Part shown: in pieces, positions 8,068 through 14,364 of the stretch
How the letters are laid out: the number at the start of each line of letters is the position of its first letter
Numbering within the stretch: position 1 is the first letter of the stretch
Program-made: the position numbers and the translations under genes
Source of the DNA: Gemmatimonadales bacterium
GTDB lineage: Bacteria; Gemmatimonadota; Gemmatimonadetes; Gemmatimonadales; GWC2-71-9
Direction of reading: 5' to 3'
DNA length: 20,233 nt
NCBI GenBank assembly: GCA_013813675.1
Contig: JACCRH010000421.1
Span: forward strand, 1 to 20,233
The notes under the pieces: generated by a model
What the model saw: the letters and a program-made list of their open reading frames with translations, nothing else
Database searches by the model: none
What the model was told of the DNA's origin: nothing

Positions 8068-8613
8068 TTGAAGATCTACACTAAGACCGGCGACACCGGT
8101 GAGACCGGGCTGTTCGGCGGCGGACGGGTGAGGAAAGACCACCCACGGACCCAGGCATACGGCGAGGTGGACGAGCTCAACTCGGCGGTCGGGCTCGCGC
8201 GCGCGACCGCGCCGGCTGACCTCTTCGACCAGCTCCTGGAAGCGGTACAGCGCGATCTCTTTTCCATCGGAGGACGGCTCGCGACGCCCGAGCCGGAGAA
8301 CGTGGCGAAGTCGAAGGCGAAAGCCGTCCATCCGCCGCAGCGGGCGCAGTCGTTCGAGCGGGAGATGGACGACGCGGAACGCGAGCTTCCGCCGCTCCGG
8401 GCCTTCGTGCTGCCGGGAGGCATTCCCAAAGCATCCGCGCTGCACCTGGCCCGCACGGTTTGCCGGCGGGCAGAACGGAGTGTGGTTCACCTGGCCCACG
8501 ACGAGGCGGTGGCGCCCGAGATCCTGGTCTATCTCAACCGTCTCTCCGACCTGCTCTTCACCCTGGCGCGCCTGGCCAATCACCGTGCGGGATCTCCGGA
8601 CGTCACCTGGTGA
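8068..8613 (+). CDS. pduO: PduO-type ATP:cob(I)alamin adenosyltransferase
   Basis: A protein of 181 residues. It opens with MKIYTKTGDTGETGLFGGGR, the family's ATP-binding N-terminal signature, followed by YGEVDELNSAVGLAR. The C-terminal half has LRAFVLPGG, LARTVCRRAER and YLNRLSDLLFTLAR, all typical of PduO/MMAB trimers. It transfers the adenosyl group of ATP to cob(I)alamin to make coenzyme B12. The start is TTG at 8068, with GGAG at 8059-8062 5 bases upstream; the conserved KIYTKTGD begins right after it. The final TGA overlaps the aroB GTG start by 4 bp, so the two are one transcription unit. No corrinoid riboswitch is visible, and the 96-bp gap is too short for a full one. No B12-dependent enzyme gene is nearby. 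Confidence 0.93.
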   Translation: MKIYTKTGDTGETGLFGGGRVRKDHPRTQAYGEVDELNSAVGLARATAPADLFDQLLEAVQRDLFSIGGRLATPEPENVAKSKAKAVHPPQRAQSFEREMDDAERELPPLRAFVLPGGIPKASALHLARTVCRRAERSVVHLAHDEAVAPEILVYLNRLSDLLFTLARLANHRAGSPDVTW

Positions 8614-9695
8614 GCACGGTGACCGTCCGCCACGCCCAGGGCAGCTATCCGGTCTACGTCGAGCCCGGGCTGGCCGGACGGCTGGAGGAGCTGGTGGGGA
8701 GACACCTGCCGGATCGCCGCGTCGCCATGATCGCCGACCGGACAGTGCACGAGCTGTATAAAGCTGGCCGCCTGGGAGGAAGCCGGTGGGAGCCCGAAAC
8801 GCTCACCTTCCCCGCGGGCGAGCGGTCGAAGACCCGGGAGACCTGGAGTCTTCTCACTGATCAACTGCTCCGCCTGAACTTCGGCCGCGACAGCGGAATC
8901 GTGGCCCTCGGCGGCGGCGTCGCCGGCGATCTGGCGGGGTTCGTCGCCGCGACCTACCTGCGCGGGGTGCCGTATCTGCAGGTCCCCACCTCTCTGCTCG
9001 CCATGCTCGACGCGTCGGTCGGCGGCAAGACGGCGGTAGACACCGCCGAGGGAAAGAATCTCATCGGGGCGTTTCACCCGCCGGTCGCGGTGCTCGCCGA
9101 TCCCGGGGTCCTCGGCACCTTGCCGGACCGTGAGTACCGGGCCGGCCTCGCCGAAGCGGTCAAGCACGGGCTGATCGCCGACCTCGATTACTTCGAGTGG
9201 ATGGAGCGGCAGGCCGAGCAGCTCCTGGCGCGCGAGGCCGGTGCGGTCGAGCATCTGGTGCGCCGCAGCGTCGAGATCAAGGCCCAGGTGGTGAGCGAGG
9301 ACGAGCGCGAGACCGGGCGGCGCGCGATTCTCAACGCGGGGCACACCGTCGCCCATGCCATCGAGCGCGCCACCCAGTATCGGGTGCTCCACGGTGAGGC
9401 GGTCGGGCTCGGCCTGGTCGCGGAGACCGCGCTCGCCACCGGGCTGGGAGTGGCTTCGCCAGAGGCGGGAGCCCGCGTAGTGGCCCTCCTGGAGCGCCTG
9501 GGCCTGCCCACCCGGGTGCCCGAGCCAGTGGGGCCGGACCGTCTTCTCGCCGCGATGGGTCGTGACAAGAAAAATCGCGGCGGGGGGATCCGCTTTGCGC
9601 TGCCTCGCGCGGTGGGAAGGATGGGCCCCGGGCCCGACTGGACCACCGAGGCCGCTGAGGCGACGATCGTCGCCGCGCTACACGCTATATCATAA
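8610..9695 (+). CDS. aroB: 3-dehydroquinate synthase
   Basis: Second enzyme of the shikimate pathway, converting DAHP to 3-dehydroquinate with NAD and a divalent metal in the cytoplasm. The 361 residues match the family's usual length. Visible signatures are GGGVAGDLAGF (about 101-111, NAD site), LDASVGGKTAVD (133-144), and the metal ligands E182 (in AEAVKHG), H245 (in NAGHTVAHA) and H261 (in HGEAVGLG). DKKNRGGGIRFALP lies at 319-332. The GTG start overlaps the upstream stop (GTGA at 8610-8613), and the protein begins exactly where AroB sequences normally do; the frame is open further upstream but overlaps pduO. The pairing with an adenosyltransferase looks like shared transcription rather than a shared pathway. 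Confidence 0.96.
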   Translation: MSTVTVRHAQGSYPVYVEPGLAGRLEELVGRHLPDRRVAMIADRTVHELYKAGRLGGSRWEPETLTFPAGERSKTRETWSLLTDQLLRLNFGRDSGIVALGGGVAGDLAGFVAATYLRGVPYLQVPTSLLAMLDASVGGKTAVDTAEGKNLIGAFHPPVAVLADPGVLGTLPDREYRAGLAEAVKHGLIADLDYFEWMERQAEQLLAREAGAVEHLVRRSVEIKAQVVSEDERETGRRAILNAGHTVAHAIERATQYRVLHGEAVGLGLVAETALATGLGVASPEAGARVVALLERLGLPTRVPEPVGPDRLLAAMGRDKKNRGGGIRFALPRAVGRMGPGPDWTTEAAEATIVAALHAIS

Positions 9696-9723
9696 GCAGT
9701 TGTGCACAAGGGGTTTACGAGAA

Positions 9724-9739
9724 CCCACCGGGGGGTGGG
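9724..9739 (+). terminator. GC-rich hairpin downstream of aroB (possible weak terminator)
   Basis: CCCACC (9724-9729) pairs with GGTGGG (9734-9739) around a GGGG loop, 28 bases after the aroB stop. There is no U-run behind it, only CCGGGGAAAAA, so it is not a canonical intrinsic terminator. Confidence 0.3.
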
Positions 9740-9761
9740 CCGGGGAAAAATGAAAGCCGAA

Positions 9762-9816
9762 GTGGACAAAGTCACGAACCGGTTGTCCACGAAGGTTTTG
9801 TGATGTGGAAATCCAC
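9762..9816. promoter_or_regulatory. Inverted repeats upstream of the sigma-factor promoter
   Basis: GTGGACAA (9762-9769) and TTGTCCAC (9783-9790) form a perfect 8-bp inverted repeat with a 13-bp spacer. A second repeat, GTGGA-AA-TCCAC, lies at 9805-9816, ending 6 bases before the -35 box. An independent 10-bp palindrome TTGTGCACAA is at 9700-9709. The repeated (T)GTGGA/TCCAC(A) half-sites resemble DnaA boxes (consensus TTATCCACA) with one or two mismatches. This looks like a control region for the sigma gene; the binding protein is unknown. Confidence 0.45.
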
Positions 9817-9822
9817 TTTTGC

Positions 9823-9851
9823 TTGACCAGCAGTCCCGTAAATCCTATATT
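9823..9851 (+). promoter_or_regulatory. Sigma-70 promoter of the primary-type sigma gene
   Basis: TTGACC (-35, 9823-9828), a 17-bp spacer and TATATT (-10, 9846-9851) form a near-consensus promoter. Transcription should begin near 9858, giving a leader of about 65 bases before the ATG at 9924. This also rules out the upstream in-frame ATG at 9819, which lies before the promoter. Confidence 0.8.
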
Positions 9852-9923
9852 CCATCTGCCTTTCCAGCCGTTTCGGTCGCCCAAACCATCGTCGCTGTCC
9901 GTGCAACCTCCTCCGAGGGTGTT

Positions 9924-10817
9924 ATGGCCCACGTCCGTGCTGGGAAAGCTCGCGCCTTGCTCCGGTCCAGCCCGTCCGGCTCGTTCGACCAATACCTCCT
10001 CGACATCCAGAAGCTGCCGATGATCACCGACCCCGCCGAGGAAAAGCGGTTGGCGCGGCGGGCTCTGGAGGGCGATGAGGTGGCGGCGGAGCGGCTGGTC
10101 ACCGCGAACCTCCGCTTCGTGATCTCGTACGTGAAGAAGTACCAGGGGCACGGCCTCGATCTGTCGGAGCTGGTGGCGATCGGCAACGAGGGGCTGCTGA
10201 AAGCGGTTCGGAAATTCGATCCCGACCACGGGGTCAAGTTCATCTCCTACGCGGTCTGGTGGGTGCGGCAGGCGGTGCTCAAGGCGCTGGCCGAGCAGAC
10301 CCGAAGCGTGCGGATCCCGCTCAACCAGAACTCGGCGCTGGTCCGAATGACGCGGGCGCAGAGCTTTCTGGCCCAGGAGCTGGGACGGGAGCCGACCGAC
10401 GAGGAAGTGGCGATCGCGCTCAACGACACGGTGGACAACATCCGCTCCGCGCGGCGCATGACCTCCACCGAGGTTTCGCTCGACGCCCCGGTCGAGCGGC
10501 AGGACCGTGGCGCCAGCACCTTCGGCGAACGGGTGGCGGGCAACGGCCAGCTCGAGATCGAGGAGATGACCGACAGCCGGCTGCAGCGTGAATTCATCGA
10601 CCGCCTCTTCCAGCGCCACCTCACTCCCCGCGAGCGCAAGATCCTCTCGCTCTACTACGGCCTGGAGGAAGGGTCCGAGGCGCTGACGCTGGAAAAGATC
10701 GGCGCACTGCTCGGCGTCACCCGCGAGCGCATCCGCCAGATCCGCGAGCGGGCCTTCGAAAAGCTGCGCGACAGCCCGGACGTGCGGGCGCTCCGGGGGT
10801 TCTGGGGGGCCGCGTAG
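9924..10817 (+). CDS. rpoD: RNA polymerase sigma factor, RpoD/SigA family (short, no region 1.1)
   Basis: A protein of 297 residues. Region 1.2 begins around residue 19 (FDQYLLDIQKLP). Region 2 spans about 52-125 and includes NLRFVISYVKKY, and KFISYAVWWVRQAVLKALAEQ for -10 recognition and melting. Region 3 is about 133-210. Region 4 is about 225-285, with the -35 helix-turn-helix LEKIGALLGVTRERIRQIRERA. Region 1.1 is missing, and the KFISYAVWWVRQ wording is like Bacteroidetes SigA, so this may be the primary sigma factor; a group-2 paralogue cannot be excluded from one window. The ATG at 9924 has GAGG 5 bases upstream and lies about 65 bases after a strong promoter. It is followed by a dense repeat region rather than another gene. 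Confidence 0.9.
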   Translation: MAHVRAGKARALLRSSPSGSFDQYLLDIQKLPMITDPAEEKRLARRALEGDEVAAERLVTANLRFVISYVKKYQGHGLDLSELVAIGNEGLLKAVRKFDPDHGVKFISYAVWWVRQAVLKALAEQTRSVRIPLNQNSALVRMTRAQSFLAQELGREPTDEEVAIALNDTVDNIRSARRMTSTEVSLDAPVERQDRGASTFGERVAGNGQLEIEEMTDSRLQREFIDRLFQRHLTPRERKILSLYYGLEEGSEALTLEKIGALLGVTRERIRQIRERAFEKLRDSPDVRALRGFWGAA

Positions 10818-10819
10818 CG

Positions 10820-10873
10820 GGAACGGCGGAACGGCGGAACGGCGGAACGGCGGAACGGCGGAACGGCGGAACG
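10820..10873 (+). repeat. Octanucleotide tandem array (GGAACGGC), about 6.7 units
   Basis: Six perfect head-to-tail copies of GGAACGGC plus six further bases start 2 bases after the rpoD stop codon. The same octamer recurs, in either orientation, at 10990-11032, 14366-14389, 19325-19343 and 19991-20009. Because 8 is not a multiple of 3, it reads as NGGTAERR or, on the other strand, SAVPPFRR, which creates false open frames. Confidence 0.93.
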
Positions 10874-10899
10874 AGAGAATAGCTAGCGGATGACGACGT

Positions 10900-10962
10900 G
10901 TCATCCCGAGCGGAGCGAGGGATCTTCTTTGCGGTCATCGAGACCGGGTTAGAAGATCCCTC
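10900..10962. repeat. REP-like palindromic element with 13-bp inner stem
   Basis: It begins with the family core GTCATCCCGAGCGGAGCGA (10900-10918). CGAGGGATCTTCT (10916-10928) is perfectly complementary to AGAAGATCCCTCG (10951-10963). Bases 10899-10924 are identical to 20022-20047. Beyond the inner stem the right side only loosely recalls the arm (TTCGCTCCC). The element is enclosed by GGAACGGC arrays in opposite orientations. Confidence 0.85.
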
Positions 10963-10989
10963 GGTCGCATTCGCTCCCTCATCGCTCCC

Positions 10990-11032
10990 TTCCGCCGTTC
11001 CGCCGTTCCGCCCTACCGCCGTTCCGCCGTTC
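10990..11032 (-). repeat. Octanucleotide array, inverted orientation (GCCGTTCC), about 5.4 units
   Basis: Four full or near-full GCCGTTCC units plus one variant (GCCCTACC at 11010-11017) form the reverse complement of the array at 10820-10873. The two arrays could pair as outer arms of a long hairpin, with the REP-like element in the centre. The rest of this 258-bp gap up to the gene at 11076 is C-rich and shows nothing else except a TAGATT box at 11064-11069. Confidence 0.9.
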
Positions 11033-11075
11033 AAGTGCTTCCCCGTTCCCCCAACCCCCTCGCTAGATTCCGCCT

Positions 11076-11741
11076 ATGCCCCTCCGGCTTCCGATCTTCC
11101 CTGTCTCCGTCGTCCTTTTTCCCGGCATGCCGCTTCCGCTGCACATCTTCGAGCCGCGGTATCGGCGGATGCTGACCGATTGCCTCGAGGGCGATCGCCG
11201 CTTCGGCATCACGCCGGCCGGGCGCGACGACCGGCTGCCCGAGCCAGGCACCGTGGGCTGCATCGCCGAGATCAGGGTGAATCAGGAACTGCCCGAAGGC
11301 CGTTCCAACATCGTGGTGCTCGGCGCGGAGCGCTTCGTGCTGACTCGCTCGCTGGAGGACGCCCCCTATTTCGTCGCCCTGGTGCAACCCTTCGAAGAGG
11401 AACCGGGAACCGATCCGCCCGACGAGACCGCGGCCCGGCTCCGCGAGGTATTCACCGGCTACTACGCGCTGCTGCGCCAGCTCAACGATGTCGAGCCCGA
11501 GGATCCCAGCCTCCCCGGCGACGTCCTGGGACTCTCCTTCCACGTGTCCGCGGCGATCGAGTGCGATCCGGGCGTGAAACAGCGGCTCCTGGTCGAGCGC
11601 TCCACCGCGCAACGGGTCGAAGCGCTGCTCATGCTGGTGCCCATCCTCACCGCGACCGTGGAGTCCGCCCTCCGAATTCACCGGCGCGCCCATACCAACG
11701 GCCGGGGCGGCGCCCGCCCCGATGTGGTCACCGAGCCGTGA
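11076..11741 (+). CDS. LON peptidase substrate-binding (LON N-terminal) domain protein, stand-alone
   Basis: A protein of 221 residues consisting almost only of the LON substrate-binding domain. The N-terminus (LPIFPVSVVLFPGMPLPLHIFEPRYRRML) is the family hallmark, and G-C-I-A-E-I near residues 60-65 and an E-R-F strand follow. The AAA+ and Ser-Lys protease parts of Lon are absent, so it is not a protease. In other bacteria such proteins are poorly characterised, and substrate or partner binding is inferred. No Shine-Dalgarno sequence precedes the ATG, but TAGATT lies 6 bases upstream, which suggests a leaderless transcript. Its TGA overlaps the glcD GTG by 4 bp (11738-11741), placing it at the head of the glycolate oxidase operon. 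Confidence 0.88.
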   Translation: MPLRLPIFPVSVVLFPGMPLPLHIFEPRYRRMLTDCLEGDRRFGITPAGRDDRLPEPGTVGCIAEIRVNQELPEGRSNIVVLGAERFVLTRSLEDAPYFVALVQPFEEEPGTDPPDETAARLREVFTGYYALLRQLNDVEPEDPSLPGDVLGLSFHVSAAIECDPGVKQRLLVERSTAQRVEALLMLVPILTATVESALRIHRRAHTNGRGGARPDVVTEP

Positions 11742-13156
11742 CGCCGGAAATGGTGGACGCGCTCGGCCGCATCGTCGGCCCGCGGTGGGTGCGCCACCGC
11801 CGGGCCGAGCTGGCCACCTACACCATGGACGGCCTTCCGACCCGAGAGTCGTATCCCGGCGTCGTGGTGATGCCGGGCTCGACGGCGGAGGTCCGCGAGG
11901 TCGTGCGGCTCATGCACCTCACCGGCACGCCCTTCGTGGCCCGGGGAGCGGGCACCGGCCTGTCCGGTGGCGCGGTGGCCGACCCCGACGCGGTGCTCAT
12001 CGCCCTCACCCGACTGAATCGGATCCTCCAGGTGGATCCGCGCCGAAGGCGGGCCACGCTGCAACCCGGCGTGGTCAACGCGCGCCTCTCCGAGGCGGTA
12101 CTGCCGCATGGCCTGCACTACGTCCCCGATCCTTCCAGCCAGGCGGCCTGCACTGTCGGCGGCAACGTCGCCGAGAACGCCGGCGGCCCCCACTGCCTCA
12201 AGTACGGGGTCACCACCAACCACGTGGTCGAGCTCGAGGTCGTGCTGCCCGACGCGGCCGTCATCCGGTTGGGCTCGCGCCAGGGCGAGCCGTGGGGCCC
12301 CGACCTGGTGGGACTTTTCGTGGGAAGCGAGGGGATGTTCGGGATCGCCACCGAGATCGTGGTGCGGCTGGAGCCGATCCCCTCCAGTGTTCGCACGATG
12401 CTGGCGGACTTCTCCACCGTGCGGGGGGCGAGCGAGGCGGTCTCGGCGATCATCGGCGCCGGCATCGTTCCCGCGGCGCTCGAGATGATGGACCAGGCCT
12501 GCGTCGAGGCGGTGGAGGCGTCCATCTATGCCGCGGGATATCCGACCGACGCCGCGGCGGTGCTGTTGGTCGAGCTCGACGGCGGTGCCGACGCGGTCGA
12601 GGCCGAAGCGACGACGGTGGAGACGATCCTGCGCGCCCGGGGCGCCAGGGAGGTGCGGAGCGCCTCTACCCCCGCCGACCGGGCGCGCTTGTGGCAGGGC
12701 CGCAAGAAGGCCTTCGGCGCGATGGGCCGGATCGCCCCGGACCTCGCGGTGCAGGACGCCGTGGTGCCCCGCTCCGCCCTGCCGGACATCATGGACCGGA
12801 TCGAGGAGATCCGCGGGCGCCACCACCTCGCGATCAGCAATGTGTTTCACGCCGGCGATGGGAACCTGCACCCCAACATCAGTTTCGACCGCCGGGACCC
12901 GGAGCTCGCCGACCGGGTGCAGGTCGCCTGCCGGGAGATCATGGCGGCCTGCGTGGCGGCGGGCGGCAGCATCACCGGGGAGCATGGGGTGGGCTCCGAC
13001 AAGATCGACTACATGCCCCTCATTTTCGACGGGGACACGCTGTCCGCCATGCGCGCGGTGCGCCTCGCGTTCGATCCCGACGAGCGCGCCAATCCCGGGA
13101 AGGTGGTGCCACTGCACGCCTGCCGCGAGTGGCGCGCCACCCCGGCGGCGCGATGA
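11738..13156 (+). CDS. glcD: Glycolate oxidase subunit GlcD (FAD-linked)
   Basis: A catalytic flavoprotein of 472 residues, of the usual size. The FAD-binding (PCMH-type) domain covers about 38-210, with ARGAGTGLSGGA (68-79), DPSSQAACTVGGNVAENAGGP (131-151) and VGSEGMFGIATE (195-206). The FAD-linked oxidase C-terminal domain follows and contains HAGDGNLHPNI, GEHGVGSDK and the terminal DPDERANPGKV. Together with GlcE and GlcF it oxidises glycolate (or D-lactate) to the 2-oxo acid and passes electrons towards the quinone pool. The GTG start overlaps the LON-domain stop; an ATG at 11750 is a possible alternative. Its own stop overlaps the glcE ATG (ATGA). With all three subunits adjacent, glycolate oxidase is favoured over a single-subunit D-lactate dehydrogenase. 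Confidence 0.92.
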   Translation: MTPEMVDALGRIVGPRWVRHRRAELATYTMDGLPTRESYPGVVVMPGSTAEVREVVRLMHLTGTPFVARGAGTGLSGGAVADPDAVLIALTRLNRILQVDPRRRRATLQPGVVNARLSEAVLPHGLHYVPDPSSQAACTVGGNVAENAGGPHCLKYGVTTNHVVELEVVLPDAAVIRLGSRQGEPWGPDLVGLFVGSEGMFGIATEIVVRLEPIPSSVRTMLADFSTVRGASEAVSAIIGAGIVPAALEMMDQACVEAVEASIYAAGYPTDAAAVLLVELDGGADAVEAEATTVETILRARGAREVRSASTPADRARLWQGRKKAFGAMGRIAPDLAVQDAVVPRSALPDIMDRIEEIRGRHHLAISNVFHAGDGNLHPNISFDRRDPELADRVQVACREIMAACVAAGGSITGEHGVGSDKIDYMPLIFDGDTLSAMRAVRLAFDPDERANPGKVVPLHACREWRATPAAR

Positions 13157-14364
13157 GCGACGTCATCTTCGGCCGGCTCCGCGCCCTGCTCGGCACCGCC
13201 GGGGTCGAGCGCGGCTCCGCCGGCCTTCCGCGGGCCACCCCGGAATCGGCCGACGCCTTATCGCTGGTCTGCCGGCTGGCGCACGACGAGGGCTGGAAGA
13301 TCCGGGTCGAGGGCAACGGGACCTGGCTCCCAGCCGACGCACCGGCCGACCTCGCGGTCAGCACCCGGGCACTCGACCAGGTTCAGTCGGTGAGTCCCGC
13401 CGACCTGGTGGCCACGGTGCAGGCCGGTACCCCCCTCGAGGCGCTCCGCCGGCGACTGGCCGAGGAGGGCATGTGGCTGGCGATCGATCCGCCCGGCCGG
13501 CCGGAGCGGAGTCTCGGGTCGGTGGTCGCCACCGGCACGTCGGGCCCGCTCCGTCACGGCTTCGGGCCGGTGCGCGACCATGTGCTCGGCTGCACCGTGG
13601 CGACCGGCGACGGGCGCCTGGTGCGCGCCGGCGGACGGGTGGTGAAGAACGTGGCCGGCTACGACCTCACCAAGCTGCAGGTCGGTGGCTTCGGCGGCTT
13701 CGGGATCCTCGCCGAGGTGCACCTGCGGCTCCGGGCGCTGCCCCGCGCCGACGTCACGGTGATCGCCCGCGGCCCGCGCGACACGCTCTCGTCCGCGGCC
13801 CGGGAGCTCATGGCGGAGCAACTGCTCCCCGGCACCCTCGAGCTGCTGTCACCCGCGCTCGCCGGAGAGTCCGACTGGACGCTCGCGGCGCGGTTCGCCG
13901 GGACCGACGCGGCGGTGCAGGCGGACGTGCGCCGGTTGAGCACCCAGGGTGACCTGGTCTGGCAGCCACTGCCGGCCGACCGCACCGCCGCGTTCTGGAG
14001 TCTGGTGGCCCGCGGCAGCCTCGGCGGCCCGGTCACGCTTCGGCTCGGCGTACTGGGCGACGGGATCGACGAGACCCTCGATCTCCTGGCGCACGATCTG
14101 GACGAAGGCCTGGTGAGCGCCGGCGCTGGAGCGGGAATGATCCGCTGGACCGGCGACGCCCCGGTGGAACGCCTCCGAGCGGTGCGCCGCGCCGCCGCAT
14201 CGCGGGAAATCCCGATGACGCTGGAGCGCGCGCCCTGGCCGGTGCGCCACGCCCTGGGCCACTTCGGCGCCTACCGGGAAGGAGTGGGCCAGCTGGTGGC
14301 ACGCCTGCGCGACACTTTCGATCCCGGTCATTCGCTCAGCGTTGCGTTGGAGGGAGGGGAGTGA
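13153..14364 (+). CDS. glcE: Glycolate oxidase subunit GlcE (FAD-binding)
   Basis: The second flavin subunit, 403 residues. Only the FAD-binding_4 domain is strong: VEGNGTWLP (52-60), a strand with SLGSVVATGTSGP (120-132), RDHVLGCTVATGDGRLVRAGG (141-161) and VVKNVAGYDLTKL (163-175), the last being typical of GlcE. The C-terminal half is much less conserved than in GlcD, as usual for this subunit. It starts in the ATGA overlap with glcD and ends in the GTGA overlap with glcF, so the three subunits are probably made in fixed ratio by translational coupling. The end of the gene carries a very strong purine-rich ribosome binding site for glcF (GGAGGGAGGGGA at 14349-14360). Confidence 0.9.
   Translation: MSDVIFGRLRALLGTAGVERGSAGLPRATPESADALSLVCRLAHDEGWKIRVEGNGTWLPADAPADLAVSTRALDQVQSVSPADLVATVQAGTPLEALRRRLAEEGMWLAIDPPGRPERSLGSVVATGTSGPLRHGFGPVRDHVLGCTVATGDGRLVRAGGRVVKNVAGYDLTKLQVGGFGGFGILAEVHLRLRALPRADVTVIARGPRDTLSSAARELMAEQLLPGTLELLSPALAGESDWTLAARFAGTDAAVQADVRRLSTQGDLVWQPLPADRTAAFWSLVARGSLGGPVTLRLGVLGDGIDETLDLLAHDLDEGLVSAGAGAGMIRWTGDAPVERLRAVRRAAASREIPMTLERAPWPVRHALGHFGAYREGVGQLVARLRDTFDPGHSLSVALEGGE

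Noticed and set aside
8039..8071. Ten-codon mini-ORF (MRRLANSEQP) ending in the TTG start of pduO
   Set aside because: It has no ribosome binding site of its own and no leader-peptide features such as runs of a regulated amino acid; probably chance.
10820..11032. CRISPR-like array because of regular repeats
   Set aside because: Units are 8 bp and directly contiguous, with no unique spacers, and no cas genes are nearby.
10898..11737. Extended N-terminus of GlcD (frame open upstream for about 280 codons)
   Set aside because: The extra part is translated from the repeat region and overlaps the LON gene in another frame; its sequence (SAVPPFR-type) is a repeat artefact.
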